From Paraburkholderia sp. DHOC27 (GTDB lineage Bacteria; Pseudomonadota; Gammaproteobacteria; Burkholderiales; Burkholderiaceae), in NCBI RefSeq assembly GCF_003429005.1, contig NZ_QVQV01000001.1, forward strand, positions 310,001-374,000: 64,000 nt of DNA, written 5' to 3'. The notes beneath the pieces are model-generated. The model had not been told where the DNA came from. It did no database searches and saw only the letters and a program-made list of their open reading frames with translations. Shown in pieces: positions 25,683 through 34,400 of this stretch; the first letter of the stretch is position 1, and the number at the start of each line of letters is the position of its first letter. Made by a program: the position numbers and the translations under genes.

Positions 25683-28001
25683 ATGAAGAAGCCCGAAGCC
25701 CGCATCGAACCGTACACGCATCCCGCTGCTGGCTGGGGCGCTCTCAAGTACGTCGCGCTCAATCTGCTGAAGGAAAAAGTAGCGGGCGGCAACTACCGGA
25801 CCCTGCTCGCGCAGAACCAGCCCAACGGCTTCGATTGTCCCGGCTGCGCGTGGCCGGACCGGGAACACGCGTCCACCTTCGAGTTCTGCGAGAACGGCGT
25901 GAAGGCGGTGGCCGCTGAAGCCACCAGCAAGCGCGTCACGCCGGCGTTCTTCGCGCAGCACACCATTGCCGAGTTGATGACGCAATCCGACTTCGAACTC
26001 GAACAGCACGGCCGCCTGACCGACCCGCTGGTGTACGACGCCGCCCAGGACCGCTACGTGCCGATCGACTGGGACACCGCCTTCCAACTGATCGCACGCC
26101 ACCTGCACGCACTCGACGACCCCGACCGCGCCGCTTTCTACACCTCGGGGCGCGCCAGCAACGAGGCCGCGTTTCTGTATCAACTGTTCGTGCGCATGTA
26201 CGGCACCAACAACTTTCCCGACTGCTCGAACATGTGCCACGAGGCAACCAGCCGTGGCCTGCCCGGCACAGTAGGCGTCGGCAAGGGCACGGTCACGCTG
26301 GACGATTTCGAACACGCCGACACCCTGCTGCTGTTCGGCCAGAATCCGGCCACCAATCACCCACGCATGCTCGGCGAACTGCGCGAGTGTGCGAAGCGCG
26401 GCGCGACCATCGTGTCGATCAATCCGCTCAAGGAACGCGGGCTGGAACGCTTCGCGAGCCCGCAGCACCCGGTTGAAATGCTGACCATGGGCAGCACGAA
26501 AATCAGTTCGGTGTTTATCCGCCCGAAGGTGGGCGGCGACTTCGCGCTCATCAAAGGCGTCGCCAAGCGCGTGATCGAGCTGGATGACGCCGCGCTCGCG
26601 AATGGCGACGAACGCGTGCTCGACCTCGACTTCATCGCGGAACACACCGTAGGTTTTGATACCTTCGCCGACGACCTGCGCGCCGAAAACTGGGAAACGG
26701 TCGTCGCCGAATCCGGCGTGTCGATCGACGAGGTCTTCAAACTCGCCGACATCTACGTCAAGGGACGCGCCGTGATCTGCACGTGGGGGATGGGCCTCAC
26801 CCAGCACAAGAACTCCGTGCCGACCGTGCAGTTGCTCTCGAACCTGATGATGATGCGCGGCAATATCGGCCGGCGCGGCGCGGGTCTGTGCCCGGTGCGC
26901 GGCCATTCGAACGTGCAGGGCGACCGCACGGTCGGCATCGAGGAGCGGCCCACCGCGGCGTTTCTTGACCGCCTCGGCGCGGCCTACGATTTCGCGCCGC
27001 CGCGCGAACACGGCCTCGACGTCGTGAACACGATTCAGGCCATGCTCGACGGCAAGGTCAAGGTGTTCATCGGCCTGGGCGGCAACTTCTCCATCGCCAC
27101 GCCGGACACGCCGCGCACGTGGGAAGCCATGCGCGCCTGCGACCTCACGGTGCACATCACCACCAAACTGAATCGCAGCCATCTCGTGCATGGCCGCGAC
27201 GCGCTGATTCTGCCCACGCTCGGGCGCACCGAGATCGACCTGCAGAACGGCGTGGCGCAAGGCGTGACCGTGGAAGATTCGATGAGCATGGTGCACATCT
27301 CGTACGGCATGAACCGCCCTGCATCGGAGAATCTGCTGTCGGAAATCGCCATCGTCGCGCGTATGGCGGAAGCCACGCTCGGAAGCGCCAAGGTGGACTG
27401 GCGCGCGCATATGAACGATTACGCGCTGATCCGCGATGGCATCGAAAAGGTGCTGGACGGCTTCGAGAACTACAACGAGCGGCTCAAGCACCCAGGCGGT
27501 TTTCATCTGGGTGTGGCCTCGCGCGACCGCATCTGGAAGACGCCGAGCGGCAAGGCGCAGTTCCTGGTGAACCCCATTGCGGTGGACACGCCGATTCACC
27601 GCGCCCGTCAGCTGCATGGCGAGCGCCTGATGACGCTGATGACCACGCGCTCCCACGACCAGTACAACACCACGATCTACGGTCTCGACGATCGCTACCG
27701 TGGTGTCTATGGCCAGCGGCGCGTGCTGTTCGCCCACAAGGACGATATCGCCATGCTTGGCTTTGAGGCCGGCCAGCGCGTGGATATCACGAGTGTGTGG
27801 GACGACGGCATCCAGCGGCGCGCGGACAGCTTTCTGCTGGTCGAATACGACATTCCGCGTGGCTGCCTCGGCGCGTACTACCCGGAGACCAATCCGCTGG
27901 TGCCGCTTTCTTCCGTGGCGGATGGCGCGGGCACGCCGACTTCCAAGTCGATTCCGGTGCTGCTGACGGCCTCAGCCGCAGTCGAAGCCGTAGCCGCCTG
28001 A
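25683..28001 (+). CDS. FdhF/YdeP-family molybdopterin oxidoreductase
   Basis: A 772-aa molybdopterin-guanine-dinucleotide enzyme related to formate dehydrogenase H and E. coli YdeP. The N-terminal NGFDCPGCAWPDREHASTF with a later Cys in FEFCENG are the family's cysteine cluster. Cofactor-binding stretches include SGRASNEAAFLYQLFVRMYG, NNFPDCSNMCHEATSRGLPG and RRGAGLCPVRGHSNVQGDR; the C-terminal MoCo domain has TTRSHDQYNTTIYGLDDRYR. There is no Tat signal, so it is cytoplasmic. YdeP-type enzymes have been linked to acid tolerance; substrate is unknown. MocR is its likely regulator. Confidence 0.93.
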   Translation: MKKPEARIEPYTHPAAGWGALKYVALNLLKEKVAGGNYRTLLAQNQPNGFDCPGCAWPDREHASTFEFCENGVKAVAAEATSKRVTPAFFAQHTIAELMTQSDFELEQHGRLTDPLVYDAAQDRYVPIDWDTAFQLIARHLHALDDPDRAAFYTSGRASNEAAFLYQLFVRMYGTNNFPDCSNMCHEATSRGLPGTVGVGKGTVTLDDFEHADTLLLFGQNPATNHPRMLGELRECAKRGATIVSINPLKERGLERFASPQHPVEMLTMGSTKISSVFIRPKVGGDFALIKGVAKRVIELDDAALANGDERVLDLDFIAEHTVGFDTFADDLRAENWETVVAESGVSIDEVFKLADIYVKGRAVICTWGMGLTQHKNSVPTVQLLSNLMMMRGNIGRRGAGLCPVRGHSNVQGDRTVGIEERPTAAFLDRLGAAYDFAPPREHGLDVVNTIQAMLDGKVKVFIGLGGNFSIATPDTPRTWEAMRACDLTVHITTKLNRSHLVHGRDALILPTLGRTEIDLQNGVAQGVTVEDSMSMVHISYGMNRPASENLLSEIAIVARMAEATLGSAKVDWRAHMNDYALIRDGIEKVLDGFENYNERLKHPGGFHLGVASRDRIWKTPSGKAQFLVNPIAVDTPIHRARQLHGERLMTLMTTRSHDQYNTTIYGLDDRYRGVYGQRRVLFAHKDDIAMLGFEAGQRVDITSVWDDGIQRRADSFLLVEYDIPRGCLGAYYPETNPLVPLSSVADGAGTPTSKSIPVLLTASAAVEAVAA

Positions 28002-28017
28002 TAGACGCAGCGGCTAC
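27990..28017 (+). terminator. Hairpin spanning the FdhF-type stop codon
   Basis: An 8-bp perfect stem (GTAGCCGC with GCGGCTAC) has a 12-base loop containing the TGA. It lacks a T-run, so it may act as a transcript-end stabiliser rather than a classical terminator. Confidence 0.4.
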
Positions 28018-28027
28018 CGCCGTTGCC

Positions 28028-28150
28028 TCACATCAGCCAGTGGAGCAACAGCGAACTGATCAGGCCGCCGGCGCCGACGATCAGCAGTGTCTGGATGATG
28101 GTGAGAGATTTACGCGAGGACGAGACAGAAGTAGTGCTGGAAGAAGTCAC
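28028..28150 (-). CDS. Possible small single-span membrane protein
   Basis: A 40-residue frame beginning with a GTG at 28150 has a Ser/Thr-rich start, SSSRKSLTIIQTL, then a hydrophobic span LIVGAGGLISSLLLHWLM running to the C-terminus. It is convergent with the oxidoreductase. The start is uncertain and the upstream in-frame extension looks non-coding. The function is unknown. Confidence 0.4.
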   Translation of the reverse strand: MTSSSTTSVSSSRKSLTIIQTLLIVGAGGLISSLLLHWLM

Positions 28151-28324
28151 GGGTCGTTGAAATTTCGATTGAGGGGAAATGACGCTGCGGCGTAGTGGCT
28201 CTACAGCAGATTCGGATGAACACCAGCCGATCTGTGCGCCGCCGGATTCGCGAAAGGCGTGATTGTACCGCCCTCGCTCCACGGCCCTCTTTGCATTACC
28301 TCAACGAGTGCGTCGAGGCACGTC

Positions 28325-29182
28325 TCAATGCTTGACCGGGAAGTACCAGAGATTGCGGTCCGAATAACCGAACTGCGCGATGATGACGGCCATCGTGCCG
28401 TCCGCGCGAATCTCGTCGAGCGCGCGGGAAATGGCGTTGTTCAGGTCCACGTCGCCCTTGCGCAACGCGTACCGGGCGTAGCCGTATTCCTGCGGCAACG
28501 GCTTGTAGTCGTTGACCATCTCGAGCGGCGCGTTGGGATGCTGCCTCAGAAACTGCCCGATCTTGATGTCGTCCTCCATTGCCACATCAATGCGCCCCGC
28601 AATCAGATCGGCAAATTCGTTCTCGCTGCTCGTGTAGAGCTTGAGTTCCTTCAGGTCATGCCGCTGGTCGAGCAACTGATGGTTGATGCTGCCGCGCAGC
28701 GTGCCCACCGCGCGGCCCGCGAAATCGGCCCAGTCGTGAATCTTCGCCGGATTGCCGCGCTGCACGGCAATGCCCGAGCCATACCAGTACGCCGGGCTCG
28801 TAAATGCCACCACCCGCAGACGCGCAGCCGTTTCATGCAGGTTGTCCGCGATCACATCGGCGCGGCCCGCCAGCAGCGTGGGAATCATCGCGTCGAACGG
28901 CACGATGTCCCACGTCACCTTGGTCAGGCCCAGCCGTTTTGCGATCTCGCGAAAGATGCGCACGTCCGCGCCGTCGAACGAATTGGTCTTGTTGTCGCGA
29001 AACGTGTTGGGCGGATCAGCGGAGATCACGAACGTGACGCCGCTGTCCACCGCACGTTTGTATGAACCGTCGCCGCCGTTGAAACCCACGTCGCTGATCA
29101 CGGCGTTATCCGCGGCGCTGGCCGTGGACAAGCAGAACAGACCGGTCACGATGGAAGCCAGCAACAGCGTTGTTATTCTCAT
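28325..29182 (-). CDS. Amino-acid ABC transporter substrate-binding protein
   Basis: A 285-aa periplasmic binding protein. The signal peptide MRITTLLLASIVTGLFCLSTASA is followed by a slightly long N-terminal insert before the family-3 core (FDGADVRIFREIAKRLGL, PFDAMIPTLLAGRADVIADN, AGRIDVAMEDDIKIGQFL). It should deliver a polar amino acid to the permease and ATPase encoded just upstream. It is the last gene of the importer operon, 34 bases after the ATPase. Confidence 0.92.
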   Translation of the reverse strand: MRITTLLLASIVTGLFCLSTASAADNAVISDVGFNGGDGSYKRAVDSGVTFVISADPPNTFRDNKTNSFDGADVRIFREIAKRLGLTKVTWDIVPFDAMIPTLLAGRADVIADNLHETAARLRVVAFTSPAYWYGSGIAVQRGNPAKIHDWADFAGRAVGTLRGSINHQLLDQRHDLKELKLYTSSENEFADLIAGRIDVAMEDDIKIGQFLRQHPNAPLEMVNDYKPLPQEYGYARYALRKGDVDLNNAISRALDEIRADGTMAVIIAQFGYSDRNLWYFPVKH

Positions 29183-29216
29183 GAGACGCTCCCGAGTTGT
29201 CGGTCTTTGAAATGCG

Positions 29217-30005
29217 CTACGGACTCACTGCCCCACCCAGTTGCCTGTTCCGCTCCCTCAACGAGCGCAGGAAATCCTGCGTACGTGGCTGCTGGGGCGA
29301 CTCGAAAAACGCCGCCGGACTGCCCTCCTCGACGATGCGACCGTCGGCCATCAAGACGATCCGGTCCGACACTTCACGCGCGAAACCCATCTCATGCGTG
29401 ACCACGACCATCGTCATACCTTCGTTCGCGAGCGTGCGCATGACACGCAGCACTTCGCCCACCAGTTCCGGGTCGAGCGCCGAGGTCACCTCGTCGAACA
29501 ACATCACCTGCGGCCGCATGGCGAGCGCCCTGGCAATGGCCACGCGTTGTTGCTGGCCGCCGCTCAGTTGATGCGGATAAGCGTGCGCTTTGGCCTGTAG
29601 CCCCACCTTGTCGAGCAACGCGTGGGCGTCGTGCGTGGCCTCGGAGATGGAGACACCTCGCACGTGAACCGGCGCGACCGTGATGTTGTCGAGCACGCTC
29701 AAATGCGCAAACAGGTTGAACGACTGGAACACCATGCCGACTTTCGTGCGCAGCATTTCAATGGCTTTCTCGTCGTCCGCGCGGCGCGCCCCACTTTTGC
29801 GCGGCGAAACAACGGGAGTTTCATCAAAATACATCGTACCGCTATCCATCGTCTCCAGATGATTCATACAACGAAGCATCGTCGACTTGCCGGATCCGGA
29901 TGGTCCCACCACGCTCACCACTTCGCCTTTCGCGACGTTCAGCGAAACGTCCTTCAGCGCATGCAGACTGCCGAAGTACTTGTTGACGCGTTCAAGCCGG
30001 ATCAT
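29217..30005 (-). CDS. Amino-acid ABC transporter ATP-binding protein
   Basis: A 262-aa GlnQ/HisP-type ATPase. Walker A is GPSGSGKST, the signature is [17 protein letters not shown] and Walker B with the catalytic region is [17 protein letters not shown], followed by the switch His in VVTHEMGFA. It energises uptake through the permease. Its ATG overlaps the permease stop by four bases (ATGA), showing translational coupling. Confidence 0.97.
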   Translation of the reverse strand: MIRLERVNKYFGSLHALKDVSLNVAKGEVVSVVGPSGSGKSTMLRCMNHLETMDSGTMYFDETPVVSPRKSGARRADDEKAIEMLRTKVGMVFQSFNLFAHLSVLDNITVAPVHVRGVSISEATHDAHALLDKVGLQAKAHAYPHQLSGGQQQRVAIARALAMRPQVMLFDEVTSALDPELVGEVLRVMRTLANEGMTMVVVTHEMGFAREVSDRIVLMADGRIVEEGSPAAFFESPQQPRTQDFLRSLRERNRQLGGAVSP

Positions 30006-30721
30006 GGCGTGGCCGCCGAACCTTGCGGTGTGTTGCTCACCGCCACTTTGCCGCCCACCTGCATCCGGCGTTCGAGCCAGCGTACCAGCAATGCGCTGGG
30101 CCAGGAAAACGCCAGATAGATTACGCCGATAATCGTAAAGACCGTCAGGTACTGGAAGTTGGTCGACGAGATGATTTGCCCCGTAAAAATCAGTTCTTTG
30201 ACCGTGACGATCGACACCAGCGACGTGTCCTTGAACAACGAAATGCCGTAATTGCCGAGCGGCGGAATCACGACGCGGATGGCTTGCGGCAAGACGATCA
30301 GGCGCAGCATCTTGCGACGCGACATGCCAAGCGCCTTGGCCGCTTCGATCTGGCCTTGCGGAACCGCGGCGATGCCTGCCCGATACACCTCGGCGAGGTA
30401 CGCCGAATAGTTGATCGACAGTCCGATCACGCCCGAAAGAAACGGATCGAAGCGAATCCCGAAGGCCGGCAGCACGAAGTAGATGTAGAACAGTTGCAGC
30501 AGCGCCGGCGTGCCGCGAATCACTTCAATGTAGATCGACGCCAGCGTGCGCAATACACGCGACGGCCCGATCCGCGCCAGAGCAATCAGCAAACCGAGCG
30601 GCAGGCTGATCAGAATGATGCAGAACGTCAGCGCGAGACTGGTGGCGGCGCCCTTCAGCAGCGCGGGCAGATAATCGGCCACGCCGTGAAAATCGAACAG
30701 GTCGGAGATTGCCGTCAGCAT
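30002..30721 (-). CDS. Amino-acid ABC transporter permease
   Basis: A 239-aa HisM/GlnP-type inner-membrane subunit with about five hydrophobic segments and the EAA coupling loop [40 protein letters not shown] is the family signature. Only one permease is encoded, so the channel is probably a homodimer. It is the first importer gene and starts 72 bases after the IclR stop, on the same strand. Confidence 0.95.
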   Translation of the reverse strand: MLTAISDLFDFHGVADYLPALLKGAATSLALTFCIILISLPLGLLIALARIGPSRVLRTLASIYIEVIRGTPALLQLFYIYFVLPAFGIRFDPFLSGVIGLSINYSAYLAEVYRAGIAAVPQGQIEAAKALGMSRRKMLRLIVLPQAIRVVIPPLGNYGISLFKDTSLVSIVTVKELIFTGQIISSTNFQYLTVFTIIGVIYLAFSWPSALLVRWLERRMQVGGKVAVSNTPQGSAATP

Positions 30722-30793
30722 GAGCTTCCTCCGCGCCTGTCATGCACGCACACGCCTGTCCCGCGCAAGAACCCGCCACACGAACCGCCCACC

Positions 30794-31627
30794 TCAGCTT
30801 TGCGGGTCATTCAGTGCATAGGCTTCGGCGTCGACTTCCGCGCCGAGCTGCCGGCTGACGCGATCCGCGTAGCGGCGCAGCGTGCGTCCCAGTTCGTGCA
30901 GATCGTCATCACTCAAACCGCTCTTGAGGGTGGTGACGCTGATCGCCGCCACGCCCTCGCCTTCGCGATTCGTAATGGCCGCGCCAATGCACACCACGCC
31001 GATGTTGTCCTCTTCGTTGTCGAACGCGTAGCCGCGCTCCGCGACCAGCAGCAGGTCCTGCATCAACTCCACGGGCGTCGTGAGCGTGTATTCCGTGCGA
31101 CGCGGCATGCCGGTCTGCGTCAGCAGCTTGACGACGCGAGCGGGCGGCAACAACGCGAGCAGGGATTTGCCGAGCGCGGAGCAATGCGGCAACTCGCGCT
31201 GCCCGAGTGCCGAGGCAATGCGCAGAATGCCGGGCGCGTCGACGCGGCTGATCGCCACCGCGTAGCCGTGATCGAGAATCGCAAGACGCGATGTGAGGCC
31301 CGTGGACGCCGTGAGTTCGCGCAAGACCGGCATGGCCAGTTGCGAGACGCCGACTTCTTCGGCAGCCCGATCGCCCAGAAAGACGAGCGAAAGCCCGAGC
31401 CGGTAGCGGCGCGAGCCGCCTAGCCGCACGTCGGTCACGAAGTTACGCTGCAACAGCGTTTGCAGCAGCGCGAAGGCGGTACTTTTGGATACTCCGATCT
31501 GCTCGGCCACCCCTGCGACGGTCAAGCCCTCGCTGGCCGCTCTCCCCAAAGCCTCCAGGACGTCGAGTGCGCGACTCACACTACGCAGCGCATATCGCTC
31601 CTCGGCAGTTTGAACTGCATCTGTCAT
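30794..31627 (-). CDS. IclR-family transcriptional regulator
   Basis: A 277-aa regulator with an N-terminal winged helix (SVSRALDVLEALGRAASEGL, VAEQIGVSKSTAFALLQTLL) and a C-terminal GAF-like effector domain (VAISRVDAPGILRIASALGQ, HCSALGKSLLALLP, GVVCIGAAITNREGEGVAAI). It lies upstream of, and in line with, the ABC importer operon and is therefore its likely regulator. A 15-bp palindrome about 100 bases upstream could be its operator. The ATG at 31627 gives a typical length; an upstream extension looks non-coding. Confidence 0.93.
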   Translation of the reverse strand: MTDAVQTAEERYALRSVSRALDVLEALGRAASEGLTVAGVAEQIGVSKSTAFALLQTLLQRNFVTDVRLGGSRRYRLGLSLVFLGDRAAEEVGVSQLAMPVLRELTASTGLTSRLAILDHGYAVAISRVDAPGILRIASALGQRELPHCSALGKSLLALLPPARVVKLLTQTGMPRRTEYTLTTPVELMQDLLLVAERGYAFDNEEDNIGVVCIGAAITNREGEGVAAISVTTLKSGLSDDDLHELGRTLRRYADRVSRQLGAEVDAEAYALNDPQS

Positions 31628-31723
31628 TTGTATTTCAATCCGTCTGATTTGATGAACTACCCTACAAGCATCCCACATCTCATATTGACAGTCACTAAAG
31701 CCGAAATTACCATAAATCAAATG

Positions 31724-31738
31724 CCGAACGCCGTTCGG
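31724..31738. promoter_or_regulatory. Candidate IclR operator palindrome
   Basis: CCGAACGCCGTTCGG is a perfect 7+1+7 inverted repeat in an AT-rich intergenic region, 97 bases upstream of the IclR start and about 190 bases before the next plus-strand gene. IclR dimers bind palindromes of this size. Confidence 0.5.
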
Positions 31739-31928
31739 TATAGCAGAACGAAACGATATTCGAGCGGGCGTTCCAGTTTTCTACGCCTCCATTTAAAAAA
31801 ATTCGAGAGGAGGCCGCTTTAAGGGCTGACACCGCCGGGGTTTTTTCGCGCGTTGTCACCAGGCTCAGCGGCGCTGCAATATGGGAATAATTTCCGACCA
31901 GGGTTTGTGTCGGGATGGGCCGTCGAAA

Positions 31929-32138
31929 ATGTCGGGCACCCATTCCGAGAAGCTCGTGCACAGCGAGCTGCTGCACATCAAACTCGTCACCGAACGGCTC
32001 TCCAACGCGGAACTCGACCGCTCGGGGCTGCCCCGCGCATATTGGCGCAAACGCCTGAGCGCGCTGACGCAGACTCATCAATTAACCCAGGCGCAATTCG
32101 ACGAAATTGACCGGATTCTAGGCGCGCTTCGTGACTAG
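31929..32138 (+). CDS. Small hypothetical protein
   Basis: A 69-aa frame from the ATG at 31929 (85 aa if the ATG at 31881 is used) is predicted to be mostly helical and charged: HSEKLVHSELLHIKLVTERL, then SGLPRAYWRKRLSALTQTHQ and a final FDEIDRILGAL. It has no signal peptide or known domain. Codon composition is normal for the window and the frame is isolated between IclR and asparaginase, which supports but does not prove a real gene. Confidence 0.55.
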   Translation: MSGTHSEKLVHSELLHIKLVTERLSNAELDRSGLPRAYWRKRLSALTQTHQLTQAQFDEIDRILGALRD

Positions 32139-32347
32139 AAAATCGGTCGCCCGAAGATTTTCCTGGCGGTTTCCTATCCGATATTTTCGTTTCGATGTAT
32201 TACAACCTGGCGTCAGCAGAAATGCCGTGGCCGCTTGAATTATTCGCAGCGGGCTTAAATGGCCGGCGGTTTCGGCATACCCGCGTTTAATACAGCGCGC
32301 TATTGGGCCGTAGATTCAGCCATAAGAAAGGTCAATTCGACTCGAAC

Positions 32348-32363
32348 CTGACCATTTGGTCAG
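32348..32363. promoter_or_regulatory. Inverted repeat upstream of the asparaginase gene
   Basis: CTGACCATTTGGTCAG is a perfect 6+4+6 inverted repeat 55 bases before the asparaginase start, in an otherwise AT-rich 280-base gap. The position suits an operator or activator site near the promoter; the binding protein is unknown. Confidence 0.45.
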
Positions 32364-32418
32364 CTTCATGCGAGCCGGTAAAATCGCTTTATCCGATTCG
32401 ACATTCAGGAGCACAGCG

Positions 32419-33498
32419 ATGAGCGGGCAAGCAGCAAGGCCGGTTGCGGCAACCACCTTCCGCGGCGACGCGGTTGAAAATAGCCATGTTGCGCACGTCG
32501 CCGTGGTCGATGCCGAGGGCCGTCTGCTCTACGCGTTTGGCGATCCGGCGCGCATGACGCTGGCGCGCTCGGCGGCCAAGCCCGCGCAGGCGCTCGCCGT
32601 GGTCGAGACCGGCGCCCTCGAACGGTTCGGTTTCGACGACGCCGATCTCGCCTTGATGTGCGGGTCGCACAACAGCGAGGAACGGCATATCGAACGCACG
32701 CGGCAAATGCTCGCCAAGTCGCAGGCAAGCGAAGCCGATCTGCGCTGCGGCGGCCACCCGCCGCTTTCGGAGGCGGTCTACCGGGCGTGGATCAAGCGCG
32801 ATTTCACGCCGGGCGCGGTATGCAGCAACTGCTCCGGCAAGCACGCCGGCATGCTCGCCGCCGCGCAGGCCATTGGCGCGGGCAGGGCCGACTACCACCT
32901 GCCCGGCCATCCGTTGCAGGCGCGCGTCAAACACACGGTCGCACAGGCTTGCGGTCTGCCGGACGACGCGGTGCAGTGGGCTATTGACGGCTGCAACTTG
33001 CCCACGCCGGCGTTTCCGCTCGACCGTCTGGCGCGCCTCTACGCCAGTCTCGCCGACGCCGCCAGCCGTGCGGCCACCGGCACCGTGTCCGCACGTGAGA
33101 CCGCGCTCGCACACATCTATCGCGCGATGACCACGTATCCAGAACTAGTTGCCGGTGAGGGGCGGTTTTGCACGGCGCTGATGCGTGCGTTCGAAGGGGA
33201 TCTGGTCGCCAAGGTCGGCGCCGACGCGTGCTACGGAATCGGCGTGCGAGCCAATGCGCAGACGCAACGGCTCGGCGCGCACGGCGCTTTGGGCATCGCC
33301 GTCAAGGTCGAGGACGGCAATGCCACCGTGCTGTACGCCATCGTGGCCGAACTGCTGGGCCAGCTGCAGCTTGGCACCGAGACCCAACGCGCCGCTCTCG
33401 CAGCGTTCCGCACGCCGCCCATGCGCAACACGATGGGCGTCGAAACCGGACGCCTCGCCGTGACCGTGGCGCTCGAACCCGCCGGTACGACCAGCTAG
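32419..33498 (+). CDS. L-asparaginase, Rhizobium etli (asparaginase II) type
   Basis: A 359-aa cytoplasmic enzyme hydrolysing asparagine to aspartate and ammonia. It belongs to the class-3 asparaginases related to R. etli ReAV, not to E. coli AnsA/AnsB. The two Ser-Lys tandems are seen in ARSAAKPAQAL and CSNCSGKHAGM, the extra Ser in LMCGSHNSEE and the metal-linked Cys and Lys in GEGRFCTALM and VAKVGADACYGIG. The ATG at 32419 follows AGGAGC. It sits beside an amino-acid importer and IclR regulator, so coordinated amino-acid use is plausible. Confidence 0.93.
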   Translation: MSGQAARPVAATTFRGDAVENSHVAHVAVVDAEGRLLYAFGDPARMTLARSAAKPAQALAVVETGALERFGFDDADLALMCGSHNSEERHIERTRQMLAKSQASEADLRCGGHPPLSEAVYRAWIKRDFTPGAVCSNCSGKHAGMLAAAQAIGAGRADYHLPGHPLQARVKHTVAQACGLPDDAVQWAIDGCNLPTPAFPLDRLARLYASLADAASRAATGTVSARETALAHIYRAMTTYPELVAGEGRFCTALMRAFEGDLVAKVGADACYGIGVRANAQTQRLGAHGALGIAVKVEDGNATVLYAIVAELLGQLQLGTETQRAALAAFRTPPMRNTMGVETGRLAVTVALEPAGTTS

Positions 33499-33510
33499 CC
33501 GCCACGGGGC

Positions 33511-33526
33511 GACGGCCACAGCCGTC
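33511..33526 (+). terminator. Weak hairpin after asparaginase
   Basis: GACGGC and GCCGTC pair around a CACA loop 13 bases after the asparaginase stop, followed by CTTACG. The short stem and lack of a T-run make it only a possible transcript end. Confidence 0.35.
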
Positions 33527-33725
33527 CTTACGTGCCCTAATTGCACTTCACAATGGCCGACAGCGCCGATACTTCGCGCTGCTGAGCGCCAGCACGCAGT
33601 GGTACGCTCAATGCATATCGACTGCCGCCAAGTGTGGCGACGTGGGGGCTATTCACGTCGTCCGTTTCGATTGCGCGGTGGCGTCGGACACGCACAGCAG
33701 CGACACCGCCGCAGGAGGCGCCGCG

Positions 33726-34298
33726 ATGAAAATTACGATCCCGATTGCCCTGACACTATTGCTCACGAGCGGTATGGCGTTTGCCTGGCAGCCCGTGGTG
33801 TACCCCGTCCGTGGCCAGACCCCATCCCAGCAAAATGTCGACGCGGCGTTGTGCTACGGCATGGCGAACCGCCAGACCAACGTCAATATCACCCGTGAAG
33901 CGCAGGCGCCGATGGCGCCGAAGCCCGCCCCGGCACTCGCCGGCAGTGGCGGCGGCGTCCAGGGTGGACAACCGCCGCTGCCCGCGAGCGGCGTGGGCGC
34001 CAGCAGTACCCTCGCGGGTGCCGCCGCACCTTCCGGCGCAAGCGGCGCCATGACCGCCAAAGGCATGCCGGGCATGCCGGCCGGCGCCATGCCGGGCAGC
34101 GACGCCGTGGCCAAAACCGACAAGAACGGCGTACCCGAAGTGAGCGGCGCCAGCGGGACAAGTGGCGCGAGCGACGCGCAGCCCACCACCGAAGCCGAAG
34201 TAAAACTGCCGCCGCCCCCGCCACCGGAGCCGCCCATGACGCGCTACTGGCGTGCTTACGGCGTCTGCATGCAAGGCAAGGGCTACGCGGTGCAGTAA
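33726..34298 (+). CDS. Exported Ala/Gly/Pro-rich protein with conserved cysteine-bearing ends
   Basis: A 190-aa protein with a clear signal peptide (MKITIPIALTLLLTSGMAFA). The mature N-terminus, YPVRGQTPSQQNVDAALCYG, and the C-terminus, TRYWRAYGVCMQGKGYAVQ, resemble the ends of a common Burkholderiaceae family of envelope glycine-zipper proteins. The central glycine-zipper helix pair is missing; instead there is a low-complexity Ala/Gly/Ser/Met linker and a run of six prolines. The two Cys, one at each end, could pair. The function is unknown. An ATG at 33726 is fixed by the signal peptide. Confidence 0.75.
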   Translation: MKITIPIALTLLLTSGMAFAWQPVVYPVRGQTPSQQNVDAALCYGMANRQTNVNITREAQAPMAPKPAPALAGSGGGVQGGQPPLPASGVGASSTLAGAAAPSGASGAMTAKGMPGMPAGAMPGSDAVAKTDKNGVPEVSGASGTSGASDAQPTTEAEVKLPPPPPPEPPMTRYWRAYGVCMQGKGYAVQ

Positions 34299-34400
34299 AT
34301 CAGGCAGGCGGGATGCGGCGGTTTGCATTGCGCGATACGCCCGAGACCCTGGGCCGGCCAGGGGTCCGTCCCGTTCCCCCGCCTCACCCACGCGGCGATA

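Noticed and set aside
25653..27737. A 694-codon open frame on the minus strand, opposite the FdhF-type oxidoreductase
   Set aside because: It is Arg/His/Val-rich shadow sequence caused by high GC at third codon positions; the plus-strand frame has clear molybdoenzyme motifs throughout.
34346..34367. Near-palindrome around GGGCCGGCC between the proline-rich protein and the MurA-like gene
   Set aside because: The arms are offset by a base and no T-run follows, so I do not call a terminator.
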